A DNA stretch of 8,022 nt from JAZKFP01 sp040386355 (lineage in GTDB: Bacteria; Pseudomonadota; Gammaproteobacteria; Pseudomonadales; UBA6940). A program made the translations under genes and the position numbers. The first letter of the stretch is position 1. Every line of letters begins with the position of its first letter. The stretch lies in contig JAZKFP010000329.1 of assembly GCA_040386355.1 (NCBI GenBank), positions 1-8,022 on the forward strand. The letters run 5' to 3'. The notes beneath the pieces were generated by a model. It saw nothing but the letters and a program-made list of their open reading frames with translations. It had not been told where the DNA came from and did no database searches. Below, piece after piece: positions 1 to 6,169 of the stretch.

Positions 1-3
1 TTT

Positions 4-2628
4 TTAACGCATCGCATTTAATAACGTATCAAACAAACTGCGCGCAACCGATACTAATTGTGCTGCAGCATTATAAGCTTGTTCGTATTGTAAAATTTTT
101 CCGGCTTCTTCTTCTAAATTCACGCCAGAAATTTCATCGCGTCGAGCTTGAGCTTGTTCAACTACCACAAGAGAGGCTTCAAATTTTATTTTTGATTGAC
201 GTGTTTGTACACCAACGTAATCTACCAAACTTCCATAATCATCTTGCAAGGTCGTACCTGCATTATCTAATATTTTTTTAGTTTGTAATTCAGACAAAGC
301 TAACGCATTACGATTATCCGCTGCACCATTATTATTAAATTCAACTTTAAATTCGTCTCCAACGATTGGATTACCCGACATAGACAGTTGCATGCCTAAA
401 AATCGAGATGAAGCAGTAGGCGCTAAAGAAAATACTGAATTTTGACCGCGTACACTACTGCCTTCTTCCAACACTAAATCCACCACTCCTGAAATAGTAG
501 CTTCCGGTATTGCATCATTTCCGGTAAGTAATACATCACTACCATTTTCAGCAGTAACTAACACGCTGTCGCTTGCACCGCCCGTAATTGAAATATTTAA
601 ATCTTCGCCATTAGCATCCAAAAGCTCAATCGTATCGCCGTCACTGGTGGCTTTAATTCCTAGCCCAGCTAGTGCAGTATTTGAATTAATATCTGCTGCT
701 AATTGGGTTGCAGTGCTCACTGAAAAATTTTGCCCATTTAACGTAACAATCATGGGAGTACTGCTGTTCACATTACTTAATGTGGCTTTCGTGCGAGCAG
801 ACGCAGTAACTCCTTCTTGTGCATTCCATACTGCTGCAATATCTTTAGCACTGTCACCCGCTGCACTATTAAATGTGCTGCTTGTAAGCGATCCAGTATC
901 AGGATCAACATTGGTTAAACGAAAACTTTCACTGGCTACTGAATTAGTATATGTATTAGAAACTGCATTTCTTTGAATAAAACCCATGGCTGAACCATCG
1001 GATCGTACGCCCAGACTTCCATCGTCAACTGGTAATAAATTATTGGTAACACCTGGGCTAAATCGTAATCCATTTAATGGCGGTAATAATTCAGTTGGAT
1101 TGTTAGGATCAGAATTATCTAAAACATCGTAGGTTGTGGCGCTGGTAAATCTAACAATTAAAGGTGGATTTAAATTACCGGGATCGGATGTAAAAAACGG
1201 AGTTGTAGTATCTAATACGGTCTCTGCAGTAATTTTTGCTGATCCACGATTCGTTTGATTGGCAACAGTTCTAGTGGGTTGTGCTAATGCTAAATCGCGC
1301 GCATTTTCTATTTCGAAATCGATAAGCGCTGCGCCTTCTCGCGTCGGAAATAAAGTAATTTTATCACCGGCAGCAAAATCACCCGCTTCGATTGAAACTT
1401 CTAAACCATCAAATTCAACCGTTGAAGGATATGTTCCATTAAAAGTGCCTTCAGCTACTTTCGTATTATCTGAAAGTCGAGTAACGGTATAAGCGGTAGG
1501 ATTGCCTTGTGGAAATTCTAAAAGATAATCACTGGTTGTTAATTGCGTGGTATCGGAAATATTGACACGTACTTGTTGATTCGTTGGATCTGAATTATCG
1601 GCATTTACCACACTTCTTCCTAATGCTGCCGCATCGGAATTTATATCAGAAAATACAAATCCACCAATATCATTATTTAGTGTTAAACCTAATTTATGTT
1701 GCGCATTGAATTGATCAGCAATGGTAATAGCTAAACGGCCGAGTTGATTATATGAAGGATTTAAAACATTTTCTCGAAATTCAATTAATCCGCCTAAAGT
1801 TCCACCACTAATACTGTCACTAATTACTTGATTGGAATTTTTACCAACAATGGTTAGATCTAATTGTTCCGCATTATCTGTGCTGATTTGGGTTCCAACC
1901 TCATAGGTAGTTGTTCCAAGCACGAGAGGTTGGCCAGAAGACGTAAAGACATTTGTCATAGATTCATTACCTGCAACAATGCTGATTGAGAGCATTGAAG
2001 AGATATCACGTAATATTGCATCACGCTCATCCAATAAATCATTCGGCATATTGTTAATTGAATTGCCTTGATAGCTAGAAATTTGTCGATTAATTTCTGA
2101 CATATTACCGAGTAATGAATTTAAATCTTTCACCGAAGCTTTCATGTCTTTATTAAGACTTTGTTGCTGTTCATCTAAAAAATTATTTAATGAATTAAAT
2201 CGTTGGGATAATTGATTACCTTCATCCATGACTATTTGGCGGTTTGCTAAAGACGAAGGAGATTCAGCGGCTTGCTGCATCGAATCAAAAAAGCGTTGCA
2301 TTACGCCTGTTAAACCAGCGTCTGCTTCGCTTAATGTGGCATCAATTCGTTCTGCACTTTGTAGGCTGTATTGACTACGAGATAATTCAGAACTTGCAGC
2401 GCGTAATTCAGAAATTGCGAGTTCACTGACTGAGCGTCGAACGCCGTCAACCGATACGCCATTTCCAAAAAAACCAGAACCTGTAGACTGAGGGGCTAAT
2501 GAATTCACAATAACTTCCTGACGGCTGTATTCAGCTCGACCAGCGTTCGCAATATTATGGCTAGTCGTTGTTAATTTAGCTTGATTAGCTCGTAATGCTG
2601 TGATGCCGATGCTAATTAAATCAGCCAT
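4..2628 (-). CDS. flgK: Flagellar hook-associated protein 1 FlgK (hook-filament junction), enlarged
   Basis: FlgK is the first hook-filament junction protein. It is exported through the flagellar type III apparatus and sits between the hook and FlgL/filament. The N-terminus (MADLISIGITALRANQ, then SHNIANAGRAEYSRQ) is the rod/hook-type D0 helix with the conserved N-I-A-N-A motif. The C-terminus (YEQAYNAAAQLVSVARSLFDTLL) is the matching D0 helix. Residues about 368-433 (YLLEFPQGN to PTREGA) are a beta-rich middle domain seen in many gammaproteobacterial FlgK proteins. Residues about 626-684 (TLNGQNFSVSTATQLAADIN to ISITGG) resemble a flagellin/hook IN motif. At about 874 aa it is far longer than the 547 aa enteric protein; the extra length lies in the surface-exposed middle. 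I start it at the ATG at 2628, because a GGAG lies 8 nt upstream. An in-frame GTG at 2637 overlaps that GGAG and is a poor start. The gene ends in TAA three bases from the window edge; flgL would be expected next. The family call is very secure; the IN motif is a by-eye call. Confidence 0.97.
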   Translation of the reverse strand: MADLISIGITALRANQAKLTTTSHNIANAGRAEYSRQEVIVNSLAPQSTGSGFFGNGVSVDGVRRSVSELAISELRAASSELSRSQYSLQSAERIDATLSEADAGLTGVMQRFFDSMQQAAESPSSLANRQIVMDEGNQLSQRFNSLNNFLDEQQQSLNKDMKASVKDLNSLLGNMSEINRQISSYQGNSINNMPNDLLDERDAILRDISSMLSISIVAGNESMTNVFTSSGQPLVLGTTTYEVGTQISTDNAEQLDLTIVGKNSNQVISDSISGGTLGGLIEFRENVLNPSYNQLGRLAITIADQFNAQHKLGLTLNNDIGGFVFSDINSDAAALGRSVVNADNSDPTNQQVRVNISDTTQLTTSDYLLEFPQGNPTAYTVTRLSDNTKVAEGTFNGTYPSTVEFDGLEVSIEAGDFAAGDKITLFPTREGAALIDFEIENARDLALAQPTRTVANQTNRGSAKITAETVLDTTTPFFTSDPGNLNPPLIVRFTSATTYDVLDNSDPNNPTELLPPLNGLRFSPGVTNNLLPVDDGSLGVRSDGSAMGFIQRNAVSNTYTNSVASESFRLTNVDPDTGSLTSSTFNSAAGDSAKDIAAVWNAQEGVTASARTKATLSNVNSSTPMIVTLNGQNFSVSTATQLAADINSNTALAGLGIKATSDGDTIELLDANGEDLNISITGGASDSVLVTAENGSDVLLTGNDAIPEATISGVVDLVLEEGSSVRGQNSVFSLAPTASSRFLGMQLSMSGNPIVGDEFKVEFNNNGAADNRNALALSELQTKKILDNAGTTLQDDYGSLVDYVGVQTRQSKIKFEASLVVVEQAQARRDEISGVNLEEEAGKILQYEQAYNAAAQLVSVARSLFDTLLNAMR

Positions 2629-2636
2629 TTTATCCA

Positions 2637-2640
2637 CTCC
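2637..2640 (-). promoter_or_regulatory. Ribosome binding site of flgK that decides the start
   Basis: GGAG on the minus strand lies 8 nt before the ATG at 2628. The first base of the alternative in-frame GTG (2635-2637) is the last G of this site, so initiation at the GTG would leave no usable Shine-Dalgarno sequence. The protein therefore most likely begins MADLISIG. Confidence 0.75.
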
Positions 2641-2704
2641 GTTTTACATCTCTAATATATAGAGATAGATGTATTACTAGTATCGGCCAGTAATAAAAAA
2701 ACTA

Positions 2705-2833
2705 TATATACCTGCCTCAAAATGGTTTTTCCGGTTGTTGCACGCTCACTCGCCTGCTTACCTATCTATTAATAGACTCCGCGGGCTTATTTCGCATGCG
2801 CCTACGGGAAAACCATTTTGCGTTTGGTATATA
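2705..2833. mobile_element. MITE-like palindromic element, copy 1 (between flgJ and flgK)
   Basis: The ends form an imperfect terminal inverted repeat. Bases 2705-2733 pair with 2805-2833 at 24 of 29 positions, including an uninterrupted CCATTTTG block and TATATACC/GGTATATA tips. The core running from ATACC to GGTAT is 2708-2830 (123 bp). Next to the left arm is GGTTGTTG (2733-2740), and next to the right arm is CGCCTAC (2799-2805; GTAGGCG on the other strand). The centre holds the 10 bp palindrome CTATTAATAG (2766-2775) and CGCATGCG (2793-2800). There is no coding capacity. It lies 9 bp beyond the flgJ stop codon. Its two ends align with those of the element at 4072-4215 in reverse orientation (35/47 and 41/54 identical positions). 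No clear target duplication can be assigned because the flanks are TATA-like. Mobility is inferred from structure and the second copy; an RNA-level hairpin role is the alternative. Confidence 0.75.
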
Positions 2834-2842
2834 CAATGATAA

Positions 2843-3793
2843 TTAGCGTAGCTGATGAACGATTTTCATGATTTTGTTGGCGTATTCTGGATCTGTAGCG
2901 AACCCAGCTTGTTGTAAACCATTGGTATAGGTTTCAGGATCTGAATTTTGCAGATGTTGATAACGTGCATTATTTTGAATAAAGCGAACATAATCATCGA
3001 AACTTTCTTCAGTACTTTCATAGCTTCTGAAACGTGCAGCTTCCTGTTTCCAACCATTATCAAATTCATTGGTTATATTGTTCGCGACTTGTCTGGCCCA
3101 AGATGAACCAGCTTTAATACCGAACATATTATGTGATGCAAAATTATTATCTTGTTTGGGCATATGTTGACCCCAACCTGTTTCTAACGCTGCCTGTGCA
3201 ATTAAAATCAATGGATCGATACCTAAAGCTGCAGCAGCCTCCGTTGCACTCGATCGAATTTTTTCAACAAAGGCATTTTTAGTTGCATTGTTTAATTCGT
3301 TTGATTTAGGCACAAGAGTTTCAGATTTCGTATCGGACAAGTAATGACTTAATCTAGATAAAGGCATTTCAAATTCATTTTTTTTATCAATTTTTTGATT
3401 TTCTATTTTATGTTCTTCAATTTTCTCAGGCATGGAAAATGGTTTTTTAATCAGGCTATCGGCTTTCTCATCCTCTTTAACGTATTTACTAAACTGTTTC
3501 ACAATCATATCCGCAATACCTAATCCGGACGATTTTGCTAAATCAGTACTTAATTGTTGATCTAACATATCTTGAAAAAATTCAGTTTCACGACTGTTTA
3601 ATGGACTGTCTTCAGACCAAACCCGCTCTGCTTGACGAGCCGATTGCATCATCATATTAAGAAATAAACTTTCAAATTGCTGTGCAACTGCTTTTAATTG
3701 CATAGGATCATTTTTAATTGCGCCACCATTCGGATTTTTCAGTGATTGAATGTCACCAACAAAATCTGAATGCGAGGAAATTTTTTGAGTCAT
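2843..3793 (-). CDS. flgJ: Rod-capping protein and peptidoglycan hydrolase FlgJ
   Basis: FlgJ scaffolds rod assembly in the periplasm and cuts peptidoglycan so that the rod can pass. Residues about 30-100 are the rod-binding domain (VAQQFESLFLNMMMQSAR to GLGIADMIVKQF). Residues about 101-165 form a Lys/Glu-rich linker. Residues about 170-316 are a glucosaminidase-type hydrolase domain with AALETGWGQ, whose Glu204 corresponds to the catalytic Glu of Salmonella FlgJ, followed by NMFGIKA and SFDDYVRFIQNNARY. At 316 aa it matches the usual two-domain length (313 aa in enterics). There is no signal peptide, as expected for export by the flagellar apparatus. The start at 3793 has AGGA 4 nt upstream. 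The gene is isolated from its neighbours: 421 bp from flgI, filled with repeats, and 214 bp (to the chosen flgK ATG) downstream, holding a palindromic element. It may therefore need its own promoter; none was clear. Confidence 0.97.
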   Translation of the reverse strand: MTQKISSHSDFVGDIQSLKNPNGGAIKNDPMQLKAVAQQFESLFLNMMMQSARQAERVWSEDSPLNSRETEFFQDMLDQQLSTDLAKSSGLGIADMIVKQFSKYVKEDEKADSLIKKPFSMPEKIEEHKIENQKIDKKNEFEMPLSRLSHYLSDTKSETLVPKSNELNNATKNAFVEKIRSSATEAAAALGIDPLILIAQAALETGWGQHMPKQDNNFASHNMFGIKAGSSWARQVANNITNEFDNGWKQEAARFRSYESTEESFDDYVRFIQNNARYQHLQNSDPETYTNGLQQAGFATDPEYANKIMKIVHQLR

Positions 3794-3804
3794 AATTTCC
3801 TACT

Positions 3805-3840
3805 TTAATAAAATGATTCGAAAACATACCAAGTGCACAT
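3805..3840 (-). CDS. Possible 11-codon leader ORF upstream of flgJ
   Basis: A minus-strand ATG at 3840 is preceded by GAGG six bases upstream and opens MCTWYVFESFY, followed by TAA. It ends 11 nt before the flgJ start. The ribosome binding site is stronger than those of flgH and flgI, and the position would suit translational coupling or a leader peptide. An ORF this short can easily occur by chance, no homologue is recognised, and nothing else supports expression. Confidence 0.2.
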   Translation of the reverse strand: MCTWYVFESFY

Positions 3841-3910
3841 GAATTTCCTCGCAAAGTCTTGTTTAAAAAAATTTTCATATATTTAATAAGCAATAGGCAG
3901 TATTCAACAT

Positions 3911-3934
3911 GGGCGAATGATTATTCGCCCCTAC
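3911..3934. repeat. REP-like palindrome, left unit of an inverted pair
   Basis: GGGCGAAT-GATT-ATTCGCCC is a perfect 8 bp stem with a 4 nt loop, followed by CTAC. It is exactly the reverse complement of 3979-4002, so the two units form an inverted pair. It is non-coding and lies in the flgI-flgJ gap. Short GGGCGAAT/ATTCGCCC palindromes of this kind recur in many bacterial genomes and resemble REP elements mobilised by RAYT transposases. The RAYT link is inference here. Confidence 0.8.
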
Positions 3935-3978
3935 AAAAATGATCACTTTCCTTAAAACACCTAAATCTAACGGTTGGC

Positions 3979-4002
3979 GTAGGGGCGAATAATCATTCGC
4001 CC
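3979..4002. repeat. REP-like palindrome, right unit of an inverted pair
   Basis: GTAG followed by GGGCGAAT-AATC-ATTCGCCC is the perfect 24 bp reverse complement of 3911-3934, with 44 bp between the units. Each unit folds alone, and the pair can also fold into one 24 bp stem, as BIME-type doublets do. Similarity continues a few bases outward (CAT before the left unit, GCATGG after the right), suggesting the doublet was inserted as one block. Confidence 0.8.
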
Positions 4003-4071
4003 GCATGGTCTTTCCCACTAACCACCCTTCATAAAATATTTCACCATAGAAAACTCATGTGTGTTCGGTAC

Positions 4072-4215
4072 ATACCGAATGCAGAATGATTTTGCAGTAG
4101 GCGTCTGTGCAATGAGGCCGCGCAGCGTACAGTTGAGTATGCTAAACGTTTTCGATGGAAAACGTTTAGGGCGAATAAGCAGACAACAACCTGCAAAATC
4201 ATTCTGCGTCGGTAT
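4072..4215. mobile_element. MITE-like palindromic element, copy 2 (abutting the flgI stop codon)
   Basis: The terminal inverted repeats are 4072-4097 and 4191-4215 (ATACCGA, one mismatch and one gap, then the 18 bases GCAGAATGATTTTGCAG-like and identical between arms apart from the outer gap). GTAGGCG follows the left arm, and CAACAACC precedes the right arm (GGTTGTTG on the other strand). The variable centre (4126-4169) contains a perfect 12 bp stem, CTAAACGTTTTC, with a GATG loop. The element is non-coding. Its last base is also the last base of the flgI TGA codon in genome terms, so it begins directly at the end of flgI. It is the same family as the 2705-2833 element but in the opposite orientation. 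No target duplication is obvious: the flanks are GGTAC on the left and CAAAT on the right. Confidence 0.78.
4142..4169. repeat. Perfect 12 bp stem-loop in the centre of the palindromic element
   Basis: CTAAACGTTTTC (4142-4153) and GAAAACGTTTAG (4158-4169) are perfectly complementary around a GATG loop. No T-run follows on the minus strand, so it does not look like an intrinsic terminator for flgI. The copy at 2705-2833 lacks this hairpin and has a shorter centre, which marks this as the variable module of the family. Confidence 0.7.
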
Positions 4216-5348
4216 CAAATGACGATGAGTTCGGCTTTTAAAGCCCCGGCCTGTTTCAGTGCTTCCAAAATTGCCATTAAATCTCCAGGCGAAGCACCAA
4301 CACTATTTACCGCTTGAACAATTTCTTCTAAAGAAACACCCGGTTTAAATAAAAACATTTTTTCTGTTTCTTCAACAATATCTATGTTTGAATCTTGTTC
4401 TACTGCCGTGTCTCCTGCGGCCAATGCATTAGGCTGAACAATTTCTTCTTGTTCAGAAATAGAAACCGTTAGACTGCCGTGCGTTACCGCGGCTTGTGAA
4501 ACACGAACCGATTCACCTACTACAATTGTTCCAGTTCTGGAATTAATAATTACTTTAGCGATAGCTTTAGCGGGTTCAACTTCAATATTTTCGAGTACTG
4601 ATAAATAATGAACTCGCTGCGTCACATTCGTTGGTGCTGTCACTTGAATACTTGCCGCATCAAGTGCAGTTGCAACTCCAGGTCCTAATAAATCGCTGAT
4701 TGCTTCGACAATAATTTTTGCTGTTGTAAAATCTGGATTATGTAAATTAAATAATAAGGTTTCACTGCTTGCAAAAGGATTTGGCACCGCTCTTTCAATA
4801 GTTGCACCGTTTGGAATACGGCCAACACTTGGAATATTTACTGTAATTTTTGAACCATCACTGCCTTCTGCGCCAAAACCACCAACTACTAAATTACCTT
4901 GCGCTAATGCATACACTTGACCGTCTGCACCTTTTAAAGGAGTTAATAATAAACTTCCGCCGCGTAGGCTTTTTGCATTACCGATCGAAGAAACCGTTAT
5001 ATCAATGGTTTGACCTGGTTTCATAAATGGTGGAATTTCGGCATGAATAGAAACAGCAGCAACATTTTTTAATTGTGGCGTGACATTTTCTGGAACAGAA
5101 ATTCCGAATTGCGCCATCATATTTTTAAACGTTTGAATTGTGAAAGGTGTTTGACTGGTTTGATCTCCGGTTCCATCTAAACCTACGACTAAACCGTAAC
5201 CAAATAATGGATTACTTCGCACACCAGAAACCGAGGCTAAATCTTTTAAACGTTCGGCAAAAGCAAATGTTGAATTAAAAAGAACTAAAGCAATAACGAT
5301 TATTGCTTTGCAAAATAATTCTTTAAAAAAATCTTTAAATTTATTCAT
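4215..5348 (-). CDS. flgI: Flagellar P-ring protein FlgI
   Basis: FlgI forms the P ring around the rod in the peptidoglycan layer. The 377 aa frame starts with a Sec signal peptide: a basic/aromatic start, then the hydrophobic stretch AIIVIALVLF, and a likely cut after FAFA at residue 31. The mature protein begins ERLKDLASVSGVRSNPLFGY, followed by GLVVGLDGTGDQT, the family signature. LRGGSLLLTPLKGADGQVYA and the C-terminal ALKAELIVI are also typical. The length fits the family (365 aa in enterics). It starts 14 bp after the flgH stop with no recognisable Shine-Dalgarno sequence (AT-rich leader), so translation is probably coupled to flgH. The TGA stop sits exactly at the border of the palindromic element downstream. 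The FlgA chaperone that helps P-ring assembly is not in the window. Confidence 0.98.
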   Translation of the reverse strand: MNKFKDFFKELFCKAIIVIALVLFNSTFAFAERLKDLASVSGVRSNPLFGYGLVVGLDGTGDQTSQTPFTIQTFKNMMAQFGISVPENVTPQLKNVAAVSIHAEIPPFMKPGQTIDITVSSIGNAKSLRGGSLLLTPLKGADGQVYALAQGNLVVGGFGAEGSDGSKITVNIPSVGRIPNGATIERAVPNPFASSETLLFNLHNPDFTTAKIIVEAISDLLGPGVATALDAASIQVTAPTNVTQRVHYLSVLENIEVEPAKAIAKVIINSRTGTIVVGESVRVSQAAVTHGSLTVSISEQEEIVQPNALAAGDTAVEQDSNIDIVEETEKMFLFKPGVSLEEIVQAVNSVGASPGDLMAILEALKQAGALKAELIVI

Positions 5349-5362
5349 ATTAATAATCTAAT

Positions 5363-6079
5363 TTAAAATGGCCATAAATTACTATTAAAGAAACGACCCA
5401 TCCAGCCCATTTTATGTGCGTTTGCGAGATCACCATTTCCACTGTAACTAATACGAACATCGGCAATTTTTGTCGATAATATGGTGTTGTCTTGACGTAC
5501 ATCGGTTGGTCTTACTAATCCAGTTAATCGAATAAATTCATCACCTTCCGTTAAATGCAACCATTTTTCTCCACGTACCACCATTAAGCCATTGGGTAAT
5601 ACTTGTGAAACTGAAACCGTAATTTGACCTTGCAATTGATTATTTTGATCAGCGCCCGCACTGCCGGAATATTCTCTTTCCTGATTCACTTGCGCTTCTA
5701 AGGTTAAATTTCTGGAAAGTGGCACCAATGGCACACCGATGCTTGGAGTTGCGCCCATTACGTTGGGTTCAGGCATATTTATCGCAGTGTCTTTTGATAC
5801 ATTAGTACTTGAAGATTTAGAGGAAGACGTTTCTTCTTCCAAAATAACGGTTAATACATCACCAATCCGGCGTGCGCGTTTGTCTTCCCATAAATGCGTA
5901 CTAAAACCATCTTGATAAATCGAACCCGTAATATTAGCAGGCGGCATCATTGAAACGGGAGTTACAGGTGCAAATTTTGGATCGTCGGGAATGATGGGTT
6001 GTGAACTACAACCAAAAAGAATATGAATTAAAAAAAAGCTTAACAATAATAAATTATTTTTAATATTAAATTTTTTCAT
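5363..6079 (-). CDS. flgH: Flagellar L-ring lipoprotein FlgH
   Basis: FlgH forms the L ring, the outer-membrane bushing for the rod. The N-terminus is a lipoprotein signal with hydrophobic residues 10-22 and the lipobox LFGC, which places the lipidated cysteine at residue 24, followed by SSQP. The body carries GSIYQDGFSTHLWEDKRARR, then IGDVLTVILEE, and later LPNGLMVVRGEKWL, GLVRPTDV and the C-terminal MGRFFNSNLWPF, all characteristic of FlgH. At 238 aa it is of normal length (232 aa in enterics). The upstream region has only a weak GAAG near the ATG and an intrinsic-terminator-like hairpin 34-65 bases before the start, so the supply of transcript from flgG may be limited. The downstream partner flgI is 14 bp away. 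Confidence 0.98.
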   Translation of the reverse strand: MKKFNIKNNLLLLSFFLIHILFGCSSQPIIPDDPKFAPVTPVSMMPPANITGSIYQDGFSTHLWEDKRARRIGDVLTVILEEETSSSKSSSTNVSKDTAINMPEPNVMGATPSIGVPLVPLSRNLTLEAQVNQEREYSGSAGADQNNQLQGQITVSVSQVLPNGLMVVRGEKWLHLTEGDEFIRLTGLVRPTDVRQDNTILSTKIADVRISYSGNGDLANAHKMGWMGRFFNSNLWPF

Positions 6080-6112
6080 ACTTCATTTAATCCACTACCA
6101 ATCAATTACGTC

Positions 6113-6144
6113 AAAAATAGCGTCAAATAAATGACGCTATTTTT
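6113..6144 (-). terminator. Intrinsic-terminator-like stem-loop between flgG and flgH
   Basis: AAAAATAGCGTCA (6113-6125) and TGACGCTATTTTT (6132-6144) are perfectly complementary around a 6 nt loop. On the minus strand the stem TAGCGTCA/TGACGCTA is followed by five T residues; on the plus strand it is followed by six. It therefore looks like a bidirectional rho-independent terminator, starting about 25 bases after the flgG stop. Because flgG and flgH are normally cotranscribed, it would attenuate the operon rather than end it, or flgH would need its own promoter. Termination strength is not known. Confidence 0.65.
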
Positions 6145-6169
6145 TATTGTTTCTACAAATCACTTAGTA

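Noticed and set aside
3794..3840. Sigma-70 promoter for flgJ with extended -10 TGGTATGTT (3822-3830, minus strand)
   Set aside because: No acceptable -35 hexamer lies at 16-18 bases, so the match is too weak to annotate. No sigma-28 or sigma-54 motif was recognised in the gaps I examined.
3820..3845. Possible third terminus of the ATACC element (ATACCAAGTGCACATG at 3827)
   Set aside because: Only the first seven bases match well, a gap is needed, no GTAGGCG or GGTTGTTG block follows, and no matching opposite end was found nearby.
4169..4178. GGGCGAATAA shared by the palindromic element and the REP-like unit at 3982
   Set aside because: The other element copy has the related GGCGAGTGAGC at the same place, so the 10 bp match most likely arose by chance within the element family rather than by a nested REP.
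2705..4215. flgJ as cargo of a composite mobile unit bounded by the two inverted elements
   Set aside because: flgJ is in its normal operon position with a normal sequence, and the two copies are too diverged to act as a recent pair of ends. Independent insertions are simpler.
4018..4218. 66-codon minus-strand frame after flgI
   Set aside because: It begins at a TTG inside the flgI stop region and runs straight through the palindromic element. It has no homology I recognise and no ribosome binding site, so it is a read through repeat DNA.
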